64,000 nt of DNA from Dasypus novemcinctus. Its lineage: Eukaryota; Chordata; Mammalia; Cingulata; Dasypodidae. Position numbers and translations under genes: made by a program. How positions within the stretch are numbered: the stretch's first letter is position 1; each line of letters starts with the position of its first letter. The stretch spans positions 51,101,212-51,165,211 of the forward strand of contig NC_080680.1 in the NCBI RefSeq assembly GCF_030445035.2, written 5' to 3'. The notes under the pieces were generated by a model. That model had not been told where the DNA came from. It saw nothing but the letters and a program-made list of their open reading frames with translations, and did no database searches. Of the stretch, positions 21,571 through 33,415 are shown in pieces.

Positions 21571-22168
21571 TAGCCAAATAAGTGTTTCTATATGTTTATG
21601 AACGTTTTCTGTCTCTACCAGTTAATTCAACATGACTGTCTTAAAATGCCAACTTGTAAGAATTTAACATTTTTAGAAAGCTCATATACTTTGTTCAGGA
21701 TGTTACATCTCACTACCTGGTATGGATGGAACTGTCAAAGTGAAAAGAAAGATGGTAAAAATGCACAACCACACTATTTACCAGTTGAAATAGAAAAACA
21801 AAACAGGTATTTCTGAATCATAATATACTTATATATGGGAAGCTTCTTCAGGTATGCCATACTATCTACACATATAAGTTTGTACTTGTGAGTCTGGAAG
21901 TTTAGATTTTAAAGTTGTATTTTTGTCTTAAATGTTGTGGATAGTAATTACATTGAGGCATAATAATAATAAATAATGATAAATTACTTTGCAGTAGAAG
22001 GAAAAATCTGTTGCCTAACCAGAAATATGATGTTCCTTAATTTTTTATATGTGGTTATATAGAAGGATCTCTTGAATGAACATTAAACAACTGTGTTGCT
22101 TTATTTATTGTACACATCTATCTGCAAACCTCCCCAAATAAAACTATACCTATAATAAACCATGAAAA
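21571..22168. other. Unassigned AT-rich DNA before an L1 fragment
   Basis: No gene is seen. It may be older L1 sequence. The 74-codon frame (21592-21816) has no recognised domain. Confidence 0.35.
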
Positions 22169-22300
22169 ATGATGGGCGGTAATGAAAGTTTCTCATCTGG
22201 AAAAGACCCCAGTCCAGATGGATTTGCTAATGAATTTTATAAGATGTTTAACCAACCTTTGAAGAATATCCCAGACATGTTTGATTATTTTAAATTACCA
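22169..22300 (+). mobile_element. L1 LINE ORF2 fragment (reverse transcriptase region)
   Basis: The plus-strand frame reads SGKDPSPDGFANEFYKMFNQ, which matches the conserved L1 ORF2 motif PGPDGFTxEFYxxF at the start of the reverse transcriptase domain. It is a short isolated remnant: the frame runs on to 22447, but residues after about 22300 no longer look like L1. Not functional. Confidence 0.75.
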
Positions 22301-25300
22301 ACATTTTTGGAACTACCACTCTGGGTTCTCAAACTAATCTTTATAAACTTCCAAGAAATGCTAAAATCCAGAAGTTGTGTTTCTTCAGAACTTACATCTT
22401 TCACAAAAATGCTAATAACTCATTTCTTCCAAGCTTCACCTCAATAACAAAATGCTTTCTTGTTGAAAGGATATTTTTAGGTCTGTCAGGCTGGGGAAAT
22501 ATCTTAGTCCAAACTCATAAAATGAATTTGCATTGTTTCATGAAGGTGTTAATAAGTGACTTCTAAACACTTAATAAGCCTATGTCAACAAAGGTGGTTC
22601 TATGCTTTTTATGATTTGACATAGAATTGGGTGTTTTACAGGGATAATAGACAAGTAATAACCAATATACTATGATTCAAGGGCAGCCAAGTAAGATATT
22701 GTGTCCTAAGGTAATTATTCAATCAATTTGCTATCATGCCTTACATCTGACAATCAGATATTTATTCCTTTGAACAAGGCATTGGCATCTTTAGCGATTT
22801 GTTATTATTATGGCCATGAATAGGCTGATGTACTAACTTTAAGGAAGAAGATTGATGTAATCTTACATTGGGTGGGAAATTTTGCTATACTCCCTCTTCA
22901 AATTTTGAGACTTTATGAAAAATAAAATAATCAGAGAATGACAGCATCTAAGAAATGTGTAGTTTGTAAATCCTTTCTGAAGTTCACTTTATTAAACTTG
23001 GTATCCGATAGACTATTATACCAAATCAGATACACATACATATATATAAAATATAGGTTGATGGATCTGGGAAAAGTCAGTAGCATGGATGTAGAATAAG
23101 TAAGACTCCCACAAAGGCTGGTGCCTGCAAGAGGTGGGACTTCAGCAGATAGAGACTGCATAGAGTAAACAGTTACTTTGGAGAGGGCTGCTGATACAAA
23201 TAAATGGGTGTTGTGAAAGGTGTCAATCAGATCTAGGGTTTCTCTGAGTTTCCTTTTACCCATTTCCTCTTTTATAATATGAAGATGATAACATTTATCT
23301 TGATGTGTTAATGGGAGATTAAATAACTGCCTGGGATGTAGAACATACGTCTAATCCCCCTCCCACTCTTAAACACACACAAACACACACACACATATAC
23401 ACACATACAGTTTTGATTAGGGCAGAGAAGTGTTTTCCAAAAATAATCTGCCAGGCCAGATGACCTTTGTTATATCTCTTCTCTGATCATTGTTATTTCG
23501 TGTGTCACAAAATGAACTCCAGTTTGTACTTGAACATGACAGAAAAAATATACATCCCCTCATTTTTAAAGTCAAGGGTATACACCATGCCAGATGTTTG
23601 TCTAAGAAGTTAATGTTTAAGGTAAAACTACCTCATGATCATAAGGGCAGTGGAAAGTTCCATTTTCAAAAATAGGCTGATATTATGACCAATTTTATAT
23701 GTATATGTACATATCTGGAATTATATGTTTATGTGTGTATATGCATATCTGTGTGTATTTTCCCTTTATTATAGTTTTAGAAACAAAAACAATTGAAAAG
23801 GAACAACATGCACATGAACTTCATTCAAATGTTCTTTAGTTACTTTCATTCTGTGAAATTCAGTACTTCTGTTGAAGAATACACAACATTACAAAGAATG
23901 GGATTTCACTAAATTGTAAATGGAAGAACAATTAACCATTTTTTTCTGTTTACAAGAAGAGTAGGCTAATCAATCAAATCATTCCTTTTTATATAAGAGT
24001 AAAAATTCCCCTCATCTCTCCATTTGCCCTCTGCCTACTCCTAACTATCTCTTAAGTAACCATATTAAATAGCATGCTATATTACTCTCCAAGTGGTTTC
24101 CTATATAGGTTAATATATTTTAATCTATTACTTTTTCTTGTCAAAATGTGCTCATACTATGAATTCTTTATAAGAGTTACAATTCACTTGTCACTTCACT
24201 TTTACATAGTATACAGAATATATAGATTTGCCTCATTCTTTTTTTACAATTTCTGTTTTTTTCATTGTCTTGACTGTACAAGGCAAGGATTTAATAGGCT
24301 GATTTGATATTGAAGCACTTTTGGAGTGTTTCCCACATGCTATTCAAACAGGGTTTTTAACATGGTGGGAACCCTTTAAGGTAGGGCAGTACGTGTCAGA
24401 AGCATGTGAACAGTGGCAGGTTGCTTTCTCCTTAAGTCTGAGGAAATCTGCTGTGGGAAACATTCTCATGAGACTTCTGAGGGTCACTTACTTCAGTAGG
24501 AATGAGGCTGATTCTTAAGTACCAAATCAGTGTTGTGGGGTATGCACTGAGAGGATGACTAGCAGAGTGTGTGATCCTTGGACCCAATGAGCTATTTCCT
24601 GACACTGATTGAACTGTATAAAGAATAGGGAAAGATGCATATATATAAAACCAAATGACTAAAAATGATCATTCAAATTTATGAAATTCAGAAATTATTC
24701 TATTGGCACAAACACTTGGATATTCAGATTGTTTATGTTTTTATGCTTTCATGTGACTATTTGAATTTGTGTAACTAGTTCTAGTTTTGATTCTTCCTGT
24801 ATAAATAACCCCACAGTTTGTTCTCCTGTATAGAAGGTAGTGATTATATGAAGTTGTAACTTTCTCTTTAAACCCAGTTGACTCTAGCATTTTGATTAAA
24901 CTGACTTGTTATTTAGCAATTCAAAAAGGCAATACAAATGATCAGTTATTTGTTTTCATATAGGAAATAGCTGAAGGCAAAATGAAGAGGCTGAATTTTG
25001 CAGTAGTGAGATAATCAGTAAATATGTGTAAAGTCCAATTAAAGTGTCCAAGATGTAATGGCATACAGATTCAACCAAGGTGGTTCCTTGCTTGATTTTG
25101 TTAGGAAATGGTATAATTATTTGTTATTTTAGCAAAAACAATTATGTGTACCTTTCAATATTTTGAACTACACTATTCCATTCTAAATCGAGTTATGAAG
25201 AAACATTCTTCTAGGGCACAATACCTCCTCTTATCTTATTCTTATCTTGAGGTTAGAATTAATGGAATGAATGTTTCTCAATCTTCCCCTAAACTTGATG

Positions 25301-26605
25301 TGATAACCAAAAAAAATTCTTATCATGGAAGAATACATAGGAAAGCTGCTCCTTCCGTGCTTCATTTCCTCTTTATAATTGGACCTTTGGGCAGTGAAAT
25401 AAGACAGCATGGCTTGATCTATGCTTTCAATGCGAAGATGAGGTTCAAAACTTCATTTTCTGCTAAGGTTATGCTAATTTTACTTCCAAGACCCTGATAA
25501 TTCAGTTGTACAATTCATCTTCTATAGTGAGCAATGTGGTAGATAACCCATATTCAGAATTAATTACCATAAATCAGAAGTATATTCATTGTATTGCTGT
25601 AAGACCTTTCTTTTCCTAGGAAGAAATGTCCCATCTACAAATGAACCCTTTACAGGTTCAATTATATTTTCTAATTTCTTTTCTCTCTCAGGCTTGGCAT
25701 AATGTCTGTAATTTAGTTTTATATTTTCTCTTACACAGGAAGTATCCAACTGCTAGGAAGTAAGCCCAATTATCACTAGTGATAGTACAAACAGAAAAGA
25801 AAAAATGACAGTGTTCCTCAAAACTATCTGCTTAGGTACAATCTGCAGCTAGCTTATTCTTATGACCATTTGGTTCAATTGAGTGAGCTCCATTTGGAAT
25901 TCATTATTGAACAAAGAAAAATGTTAGACTGAAGCTTTCAACAATAAAAAAACCCACAACACAACAATTTCTCTCTACCATAAATGAGTCTTGCCTCTGC
26001 CTACATACATCTCTCTAATTATATAGCATTAATCATTGTGAATAAACTAGAAGTATATTGACCTGGTATGATAAATAGCCCATACTGAAAAATTCCAAGT
26101 ACTTCATGTTTCCTCGTTCAATCTACTTACATAGAACGAAACTGATAAGCAAGCAATAATTATAATTTCCTTTACTATATTCCATCTTTCTTAGGTTTTG
26201 TGACATTTCTTAAACAACTAGGCTTTGCAGCTGGCAAAATAACTCATACATGATACAATCTTACTAACATTCTCCCAGATTCCTTGATATTGAAAATTAA
26301 AAGTTTTTGGTGAAAATTTCAAAAATATTATATATATCCCTATCAGTACTTAATCTAAACATTGTTGGTGTTCTTAGTTATTCAGATACTGTCCAGGATT
26401 AGTCAGATAAACTGAATATTGAATATAATTAAACCCAAATAATCTGTCTTCTTGGGTTCCTTCTTAATGTTCAGATCTTGTATCTTCCCGCTTCCTAAAG
26501 CTGGGGCTACACTTGATCTACAGGATCAGTTTAGCCACAGCCACCACAGCTTTGTTAAGAAAAGTTTTTGAATTCTCACCTGCTCTGAGAGCAGATCAAG
26601 GCATC
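22301..26605. other. Long non-coding stretch without nameable repeats
   Basis: No gene is identified. A (CA)n tract lies at 23373-23409 and a TATATG-rich segment at about 23690-23757. The two longest frames, 110 codons (minus, 22931-23263) and 117 codons (plus, 25144-25497), have no domain, signal or biased codon use I can see and are probably chance. Some of this is likely diverged L1. Confidence 0.4.
23373..23409. repeat. (CA)n microsatellite
   Basis: An imperfect CA run with an interrupting AAA and a TATA, directly visible. Confidence 0.9.
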
Positions 26606-27187
26606 TGTAGCAGTTTGATATAGTTATGAATTCTAAAAATAGATATTGGACTATGTTTGTAATCTGTGTATTACTGGGCACGACTGAGTATGATTAGGGC
26701 TTTGATTGGGCCATGTCATTAGGGCATTGAGTCCCTACCCCTTGGTGGGTGGAGACTCACAGATAAAAAGGCATGGCAAAGGACAGAGTTGGAACTTTTG
26801 ATGCGAGGGTTCTTAATGTTGGAGTTTGGATGTTGGAGTTTGGTGCTGAAGTCTTAAGCTGGAGCCGCAGGGAAAGAAAAAGAGCCATTCACTTGATAAT
26901 CTACAGCTGACCTTGTGGAGGGAGGCGAAGTCTAGAGAACCTCATAGTCTATAGCTGACCTTGTGGCGAAAACAGAGAAGTTGAGCCCAGAGGAACCCAG
27001 GAAGCCTGAACCCTCACAGATGTCAGCGGCCATCTTGACCCAACATGTGAAAATAGGCTTTGGTGAGGGAAATCACTTATGCTTTATGGCCTGGTATCTG
27101 TAGGCTTCTACCCCAAATAAATACCCTTTATAAAAACCAACCAATTTCTGGTACTTTGTATCAGCACCCCTCTGGCTGACTAATGCA
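26606..27187 (+). mobile_element. Lineage-type MaLR solo LTR, 582 bp
   Basis: It starts TGTAGCAGTTTGATATAGTT and ends CTGACTAATGCA, giving TG...CA termini. It is flanked by GCATC (26601-26605) and GCACC (27188-27192), a 4-of-5 match to a 5-bp duplication. An AATAAA signal lies at about 27117, followed by a short U5-like tail. The front half (TTGATTGGGCCATGTCATTA, CCCTTGGTGGGTGGAGACTC) is a pattern I associate with armadillo MaLR LTRs. Two small internal duplications are listed as findings. Confidence 0.85.
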
Positions 27188-27604
27188 GCACCTTTGATAA
27201 AAAAACTTTTTGACCCTAATGTGATCCTAGAGCCATAAATATTCTCCTGCTGTGGCTACAAGTTTCATTTTTGTGCTCACCTTTAATAGCTTGATTGTTT
27301 TGTATTCCAAATGACCCTAAAACTCACTGACTGAGAGAACAAACAAAACAATATTAACATAAACAACCCAAATTTGCTGGCTCCTACCTCGCAAAGAAAA
27401 GTCTCAGTTCCATTCCTCCAACATTTTCAATCATTTTTTCATCAGCTCACGGAGACTTTTTTGAAGATAAAAATCTTGAATTAACACTTTCAATTGTTTC
27501 TCAAAAAGATAATTTTTATAGTTTTCGCTGAAAGGTAATATTGAGAATGCTGACAGCCCTGGAGATGGAAGCTCTCTGGGACAAAGGAAAGCATATAGAT
27601 GCTA

Positions 27605-27770
27605 AGTGTTAGAATCTCAGTTCCATTATTAACTAGTTATGTGGTCACTTAACCACTCTGATCCTTGATTTTAATTTCTACTAAATCTGGATATGATGGT
27701 TTTTTAAAGGGGCTTTTAGAAAACCTGCTAAACAGTATCTGACAAGAAACTCAGTAAGTATTGCTTCTTT
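27605..27770 (+). repeat. MIR SINE remnant
   Basis: AATCTCAGTTCCATTATTAA, GTTATGTGGTCACTTAACCA, then a TCTGATCC...TTCTACTAAATC run, matches forward MIR order. Confidence 0.65.
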
Positions 27771-28039
27771 ACTGGTTCTTTGTTACAACTAATACTCAAT
27801 ACTTCAAGCTAACATGGAACAATATCTGTCAAATCTGATTGCTATCATCCTTCAGCAGAAGAGAGCCTACATTTCTATTGATAACCTTAAAAATAATATT
27901 CTACTTCCATTTCTTCCCACTAAAAATGTAACATGAAACCTCACATATTTGCCATGAATGGTCTTGAATTCATTTAGAGAATGACATAAATCATTGTTTA
28001 ACTGTCCTCTTTCATAAAAGAAATCCTTCAGCATTTTCA

Positions 28040-28565
28040 TGTTCTTTCCTTTCTTTCTCTATAAGTTCTGAAAATAGTATCTGTTTTATCACCTTCCCTC
28101 TAGTACTAAAGGAAGACATGTATCACCTTTCCTCAAAGCTACATCCCATCAGCCTTGCTTCAGATACTGTTCTATCAGATTTTTCTCTATTTCCTATAAT
28201 ACTCAGAATTTCTTCTCCTCTGACTTCTTTGCTTCAGTCTACAAAGAACGATCAAGAATCTCCTATTCTAAAGATAATTTTTCTCAATATGTCACCCCAC
28301 ATTTCTTCTTTTCTTCATCGCTAACTAGCTGGAAGAACAATTTCTTGATTGCTGCGTTTTATAGCTCTTACCCAGCATTCCTCAATGTCAGTACGTTCTG
28401 ACTTCTGCCCCCACCACTCAACTGCATCTGCCCTTTGTAAGACACCAGTAACCTTCTAAGCACTAAATCCAGTGGTCACTTTTATTCAGAATTTCTTTGA
28501 TCTCTCTGTGCCTAACACAGTGTCTGGCAATTAAACACTCAATAAATTCTGAATGGCTCAGAACA
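28040..28565 (+). repeat. L2-like ancient repeat
   Basis: CTGCCCTTTGTAAGACACCA, TAAATCCAGTGGTCACTTT and the tail GTGTCTGGCAATTAAACACT with CAATAAATTCTGAAT parallel an ancient repeat ending in an L2-type tail. The 68-codon frame 28118-28324 lies inside it. Confidence 0.5.
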
Positions 28566-28609
28566 AATGGAGTCAACACAGTCTTGCAGAATTAGAAGTT
28601 TTCTTATGT

Positions 28610-28717
28610 GGTGGTTTTTTGTTTTGTTTTGTTTTGTTTTAGGAGATACTAGAGATTGAACCCAGGAGCTTGTACGTGGGAAGCAGGTACTCAACCATTT
28701 GAGTTACATCCACTCCC
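28610..28717 (-). mobile_element. Short tRNA-derived SINE with GTTTT tail (DAS monomer type)
   Basis: A (GTTTT)n run at 28615-28640 is the complement of the tail. It is followed by a tRNA-like unit ending at about 28717, with the complement of the B box (GATTGAACC) at 28654-28662. TCTTATGT flanks it on both sides (28602-28609 and 28718-28725), a perfect 8-bp target duplication. The head resembles a tRNA-Ala-derived gene. It is a different family from the long DAS-SINE 130 bp downstream. Confidence 0.9.
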
Positions 28718-28824
28718 TCTTATGTTTTAAATATATTTTTAATTATAGCAATTTTAACAGAAATGTTTGTGTGCCAGTCCCATTAAAAAATGTGAACTAC
28801 AAGAAAAGGGAAAACTCAGTCAGA

Positions 28825-28838
28825 CCAATTTGTTTCTT
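28825..28838 (+). repeat. 14-bp target-site duplication, left copy
   Basis: CCAATTTGTTTCTT is repeated exactly at 29296-29309 around the SINE. Confidence 0.95.
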
Positions 28839-29295
28839 TTTTTTTTTTTTAAAGGATTAAAGATTTATTATTTACTTATTTCTCTCCCCTTCCCCCCACC
28901 CGTGTTGTCTATTCTCTGTGTCTATTTGCTGTGTGTTTCTTCTTTGCCCGCTTCTGTTGTCGTCAGCGGTACGGGAATCTGTTTCTTTTTGTTGCGTCAT
29001 CTTGTTGTATTAGCTCTCTTTTTGTTGCGTCATCTTGTTGTGTCAGCTCTCTGTGTGTGTGGTGCCATTCTTGGGCAGGCTGCACTTTCTTTCATGCTGG
29101 GCGGCTCTCCTTGCAGGGCACACTCCTTGCGTGTGGGGCTCCCCTACGCAGGGGACACCCCTGCGTGGTAGGGCACTCCTTGCGCGCATCAGTACTGCAC
29201 ATGGACCAGCTTCAAACGGGTCAAGGAGGCCTGGGGTTTGAACCGCAAACCTCCCATGTGGTAGATGGACGCCCACTGGGCCTAGTCTGCTTCCC
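28839..29295 (-). mobile_element. DAS-type SINE, copy 4, with 33-bp internal duplication
   Basis: A reverse copy bounded by a perfect 14-bp target duplication, with the B-box complement GTTTGAACC at 29236-29244. A segment of the body is duplicated in tandem: 28985-29017 and 29018-29050, 33 bp each with two mismatches. Open frames of 134 and 155 codons (28767-29398) are SINE by-products. Confidence 0.97.
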
Positions 29296-29309
29296 CCAAT
29301 TTGTTTCTT
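29296..29309 (+). repeat. 14-bp target-site duplication, right copy
   Basis: The exact match of 28825-28838. Confidence 0.95.
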
Positions 29310-32289
29310 CCCACCCCAGCAGTCTGTTGTATAAAAGAAATTTTTTAGGAAGTTATATTATTTTCTTCATTATCTTAAAAGGTTTTGCATCTAATTAAAT
29401 TTGATTGTTGGGAATGATTACTGAATATACTGAAAACCTGTTTGCATGTTCCATCTGAACCATTTCTTCCATCGACTGGTTTGCTCTCCAAAGGAAAAAT
29501 AAGAATCAAAGTTTACTTTGTAAAATTACCTTTTCCAAATGTAAGGGAATGTTCCTTCTTTGAGAAAATTTATATGTTTAAAGATTTTTTATGATATTTC
29601 TTCAGGCTTTTATCTTTTTTATTTTCCCACAGGAAAAAAGCTATCTTGAAGGGGACTATATACACATGTATATATACAAAATCACACTATCTTCCCTGGA
29701 CCTTCTCCAGTCATGGTATTTCTATTGTTACGCTGTGTTAAACATTTTAATATAAACCGTCCCAATAAACTACCATAATTGATAATTCAAGACCACATAC
29801 AAACCTGGGTATCTCCACAGTCATTAGTCAAAACTTGGTCTTTATCTTTGTCTTTCTGGGTGTGTAGCATAAAAATAATTGACTAAAGATCACTTAAGTC
29901 AACTAAAATTAACAATGGAAGTGTGAACATCTTACTGTTTGATAATTTCCTAATTTTTGTCTGACATTAAGACATAATGCACTTAAATTTCATAAGAAAG
30001 TTAAATGGATGCTTTGTATTTCTTGTTAATTGTTGTCACAGAAGTAGACTTCACTGAAAAGTACAGTGGGATAATAAATAGTTACCCTCCAGAACCCAAA
30101 CTGAATGTGGTTTTAATTATTTTTCATGTGGTAAATATTGCCCATTATTGATTAGTTTAACACCTTCCTGCAGCCTTTATAAAATTATCATGCAACTATA
30201 TGCCCAGATACACTTGCATGGCAAAATAATTTGGTTGATAGCAGAAGTCAAACAGTAGAAAACTTATTTTTTGTGTGTCAGGCAGTAAAACGACTATATT
30301 TTTATTAACCATTTACATTTCGTAATCGTGCTTTATCACTGCAAGTCTTAAATTTCATTCTAAGGGCCCAAGTTAAGTTAATAATTTTGTACAGAAACAC
30401 CTTCAAACAAAGCATAATGATTAGTATGAACAATAAAAGTTTTCATTTGGAAATGATTTAGGAACATGGGAGATTACTTTGCTTAGTTGTTTGCCAAGGA
30501 TGAACGCTATAACATCATTCATTCAGTTAGTCAAGACATATTTATTTTGTTTGCCAAGATCTGCTATGTGATATTGCTACAAGACATAGTCATTGTAATC
30601 GGTGACTTTGCATCATAGCATTTTAAAATATAAATTGGTCATAGAAGTCATCTGATATATTCTTTGTATTTCATAGCAGAGAAAATGGAAGACAGAGTTT
30701 TAATTACCTAAGGTCGTGCAAGTAGTAACCAGGATGACTGGGTATGATACGTTAATGTTCCCTCCAATTGCAAAATATATAGTTCTTCTTAAAATGTGGT
30801 TAGTACCAATTTCTTAAGAAATTTAACAGATAATACAAAAAAGGTGATATTCACAAGACCTCTGCCAATGGTATTTCTGAAGCATAGGCATTAACTTTTG
30901 TATATAAATGATTACTTCTCATGACAGTATCACCATAAAACCAAATCAAGAGTAGTGATAATTTTTCATTATTTAAGAAGAGCCTCTAGGGGAAAAATCA
31001 AACATTTTTTTCTTCAAAAAGTGGAGTTGCTAATATTACCTGATTGTCCTTTTAAATGGGAAAATTGAACTTGGCTTTGATGATCTTGAATGGTAAGAAG
31101 GAAAATCAAATTGGTTTCCACATCAGTGACCTCAGTCACAATGCTTCTGAATTGGTGCTCCAGTTGGAGCCGAGAAATCTTCAGAGAGGATAGTTTTTAC
31201 ACATGTCCTGTCACTTATGCAAATATATTTACTACCTTATCTTCTAAAGACAAACATTTATCTTTAATCTTTTTAAAAAATATATAATAACGAGTTTTCC
31301 TAAAGATTAAAAATAAAACGAAACAAAATCAGATTCATCAAAGATAAGTAAAAGACTTATTACTTCCCTACGGTCACATCTTTCCTTTATTCTTGCTTAA
31401 ATGCAAGTAATTAAATACAATTAAATGCAAACATAAAGAAATTTCAGATTTCATGTCCTTGAAGATATTACCGACAGAGGTATAAAAAATTTAGCTCCTT
31501 GTGCAACTACTGGAAAACATCTCAGTCTAGCTCTGGAAATTCATTAGAGATGTTGATGACATTTTAATATACTAATAACAGTTTAAAACACTATCCCTAA
31601 ATGGTGTTTCTTGAAAAATCTGATTTTGCAGCATGCTATTAATTTGTTATAAAGTTTGGGATACACTATACTAAACATATATATGGCATATATGGCATAA
31701 ACATATATGGCATAAACATATATATATGTGGCATAGCCATGTATCACAAATTTCTTAATTTTAAATTCATTTACTTACCCTAATTTATGCTTTACAATTA
31801 CTTTCTGTATTAATACTTTCTTTTTCTGTAGAAATTTCTTAATCAGGAAAAGTGAATAAAATGAAATGTGTACCTAATATCCTTATTCCACAGAGAACTC
31901 ATGGAGCTTTCCATTACTTATGAGATGAGGGGCCTAATCACAGACCAGAATAGATTGAAGGAATTCAATGATATGGAGAGATTATTTAAAAAAAATTTCC
32001 TTCTATTTAAATATCCAGTAATGATCACGTAATGTTTTCCTCTCTTTTCTACACCTTACTTTTCTCACTAAACATTATCCCATCCCTTGACATCACTCCA
32101 AGTAAACTGAGGCATAATACATTTTTTTATCTCTACCCTGTAGTAGAAAGCTTCAAGAAAGAGAAATTAAAACTATTATTTGTCCAGGGTCAACTCTGCC
32201 ACTTTTCCCAGAAGGCAGGAAGCTTTAGGTGACTTAAAAAAAGTAATATAACAAGCTTTATTTTCCTTGTAGTTTCTGAGGAGGTATTT
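29310..32289. other. Repeat-poor AT-rich stretch, possible conserved non-coding DNA
   Basis: No gene and almost no nameable repeat is seen. An ATATGGCATAAAC-type short repeat lies at 31672-31738. The part at about 30090-30490 has several TAAT, ATTA and AACAAT cores and looks like conserved regulatory DNA, but this rests on impression only. Confidence 0.4.
31672..31738. repeat. Imperfect TATATGGCATAAACA tandem repeat
   Basis: About four units built on ATATGGCATA are visible. Confidence 0.85.
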
Positions 32290-33415
32290 TTGAAAATAAA
32301 CTTTTTGTTTTAGAGTAGTTTCAGATTTAAAGAAAAATTATGAAGACAATACAAAAAGTTCAGACATACCCACACCCATGTCCCCTTATTATTAACATCT
32401 TACATCGGTATGGCACATTTGTCACAATTAATGAACCAGTATTGATACATTATTATTAACTAAAGTTCATACTTTATTCAGATTGCCTTCTTCTTCTTAT
32501 TTTTTAACCCATGTCCTTTTTTGTTCCAGGATACCACATTAAATTTAGCTGTCATATTTCCTTAGGCTCTTTTTGACTGTGACTGTTTCTCAGACTATCC
32601 TTGTTTCTAATGACCTTGACAGTTTTGAGGAGTACTGACCAGATGCATTGCAGGCTGCCTATTGGAATTTGATGGTGTTTTTCTCATGATTAAACTGGGG
32701 TATTAGGGTTTGGGAGGAGGACCACAGAGGTAAAGTACCCTTTTCATCACATGTTATCAGTATGGTTTATTTATCATTGTAGGGAAGTTAGCTTGTTTTC
32801 CCCTTTGCTGTTCTGTACTCTTTCAAAAGAATTTACTAGGCATAGCCTACACTTCACTTATGCAGTGAGGAGTTATGTGCCACCTCTTTGAGGGTGAAGT
32901 ATATACATAAATTATGTGGAATTCTTCTGTATAGTGATGTATCTTTCTCCCTATTTATTATTTATTTATTTATTCATTTATTTAAATCAGAACAGATTCA
33001 TGGATATTTATTTTATATTTTGTGCTGTAAACCTAGCAACTACCTTATCTATATTGTCGAATAAATTGTTCCAGTTTTGGCCATTGAGAGCTCTTTCAGT
33101 TGTCTCCTGTCCTTTTGACATATCACCCATCGCTGTGCAGTTTTTTAGCATTTCCTTATACTTTGGCACTACAAGAAGCTCCAGGCTCATTTTGTATATT
33201 TCATGCCCCAGTCCTAGAATTAGCCATTTCTCCAAGGAACTTGGATCTTTTCACTGGAGAAGTGTAACAGAAACCAGAATGCATGCCTGGTATACTTGTT
33301 GATACTGGGGTTTGTTGCTTTTAGTCTCTCAGTCAACAGAGCAAGAAATATGTGTGTGTATGTGAACCTATGTATATAGATATATCTACAAATATTCCTA
33401 TATGTAACCATCACT
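32290..33415. mobile_element. Old L1 (L1M/HAL1-type) remnant
   Basis: TTAGAGTAGTTTCAGATTTA, then ATTATTAACATCTTACATC, GTCACAATTAATGAACCAGT and TTGATACATTATTATTAACT form a well-known old-L1 block, here at the front. It continues with CACTACAAGAAGCTCCAGGC, AGCCATTTCTCCAAGGAACT and a CACAGAGG-type segment. A (TTTA)n run interrupts it at 32953-32984. Strand and exact subfamily are uncertain. The frames at 32916-33302 and 33008-33235 are by-products. Confidence 0.7.
32953..32984. repeat. (TTTA)n microsatellite
   Basis: Tandem TTTA units with one interruption, directly visible. Confidence 0.9.

Noticed and set aside
22931-23263. 110-codon minus frame
   Set aside because: No recognisable domain, and residues are typical of AT-rich chance frames.
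25144-25497. 117-codon plus frame outside recognised repeats
   Set aside because: No domain, signal peptide, splice context or codon bias is visible. Length is compatible with chance in 64 kb. A protein search with no hit would confirm; a conserved mammalian hit would overturn this.
28640-28717. Possible minus-strand tRNA-Ala gene
   Set aside because: It is the head of a short SINE with a GTTTT tail and target duplication, not a free-standing tRNA gene.
28931-29398. 155-codon open frame, the longest in the window
   Set aside because: It lies almost wholly in DAS-SINE copy 4 and is extended by the internal 33-bp duplication, which keeps the frame because 33 is a multiple of three.
32290-33415. 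Coding exon in the 128-codon frame at 32916-33302
   Set aside because: The surrounding sequence follows the order of an old L1 remnant, and the frame begins in a TTTA microsatellite.
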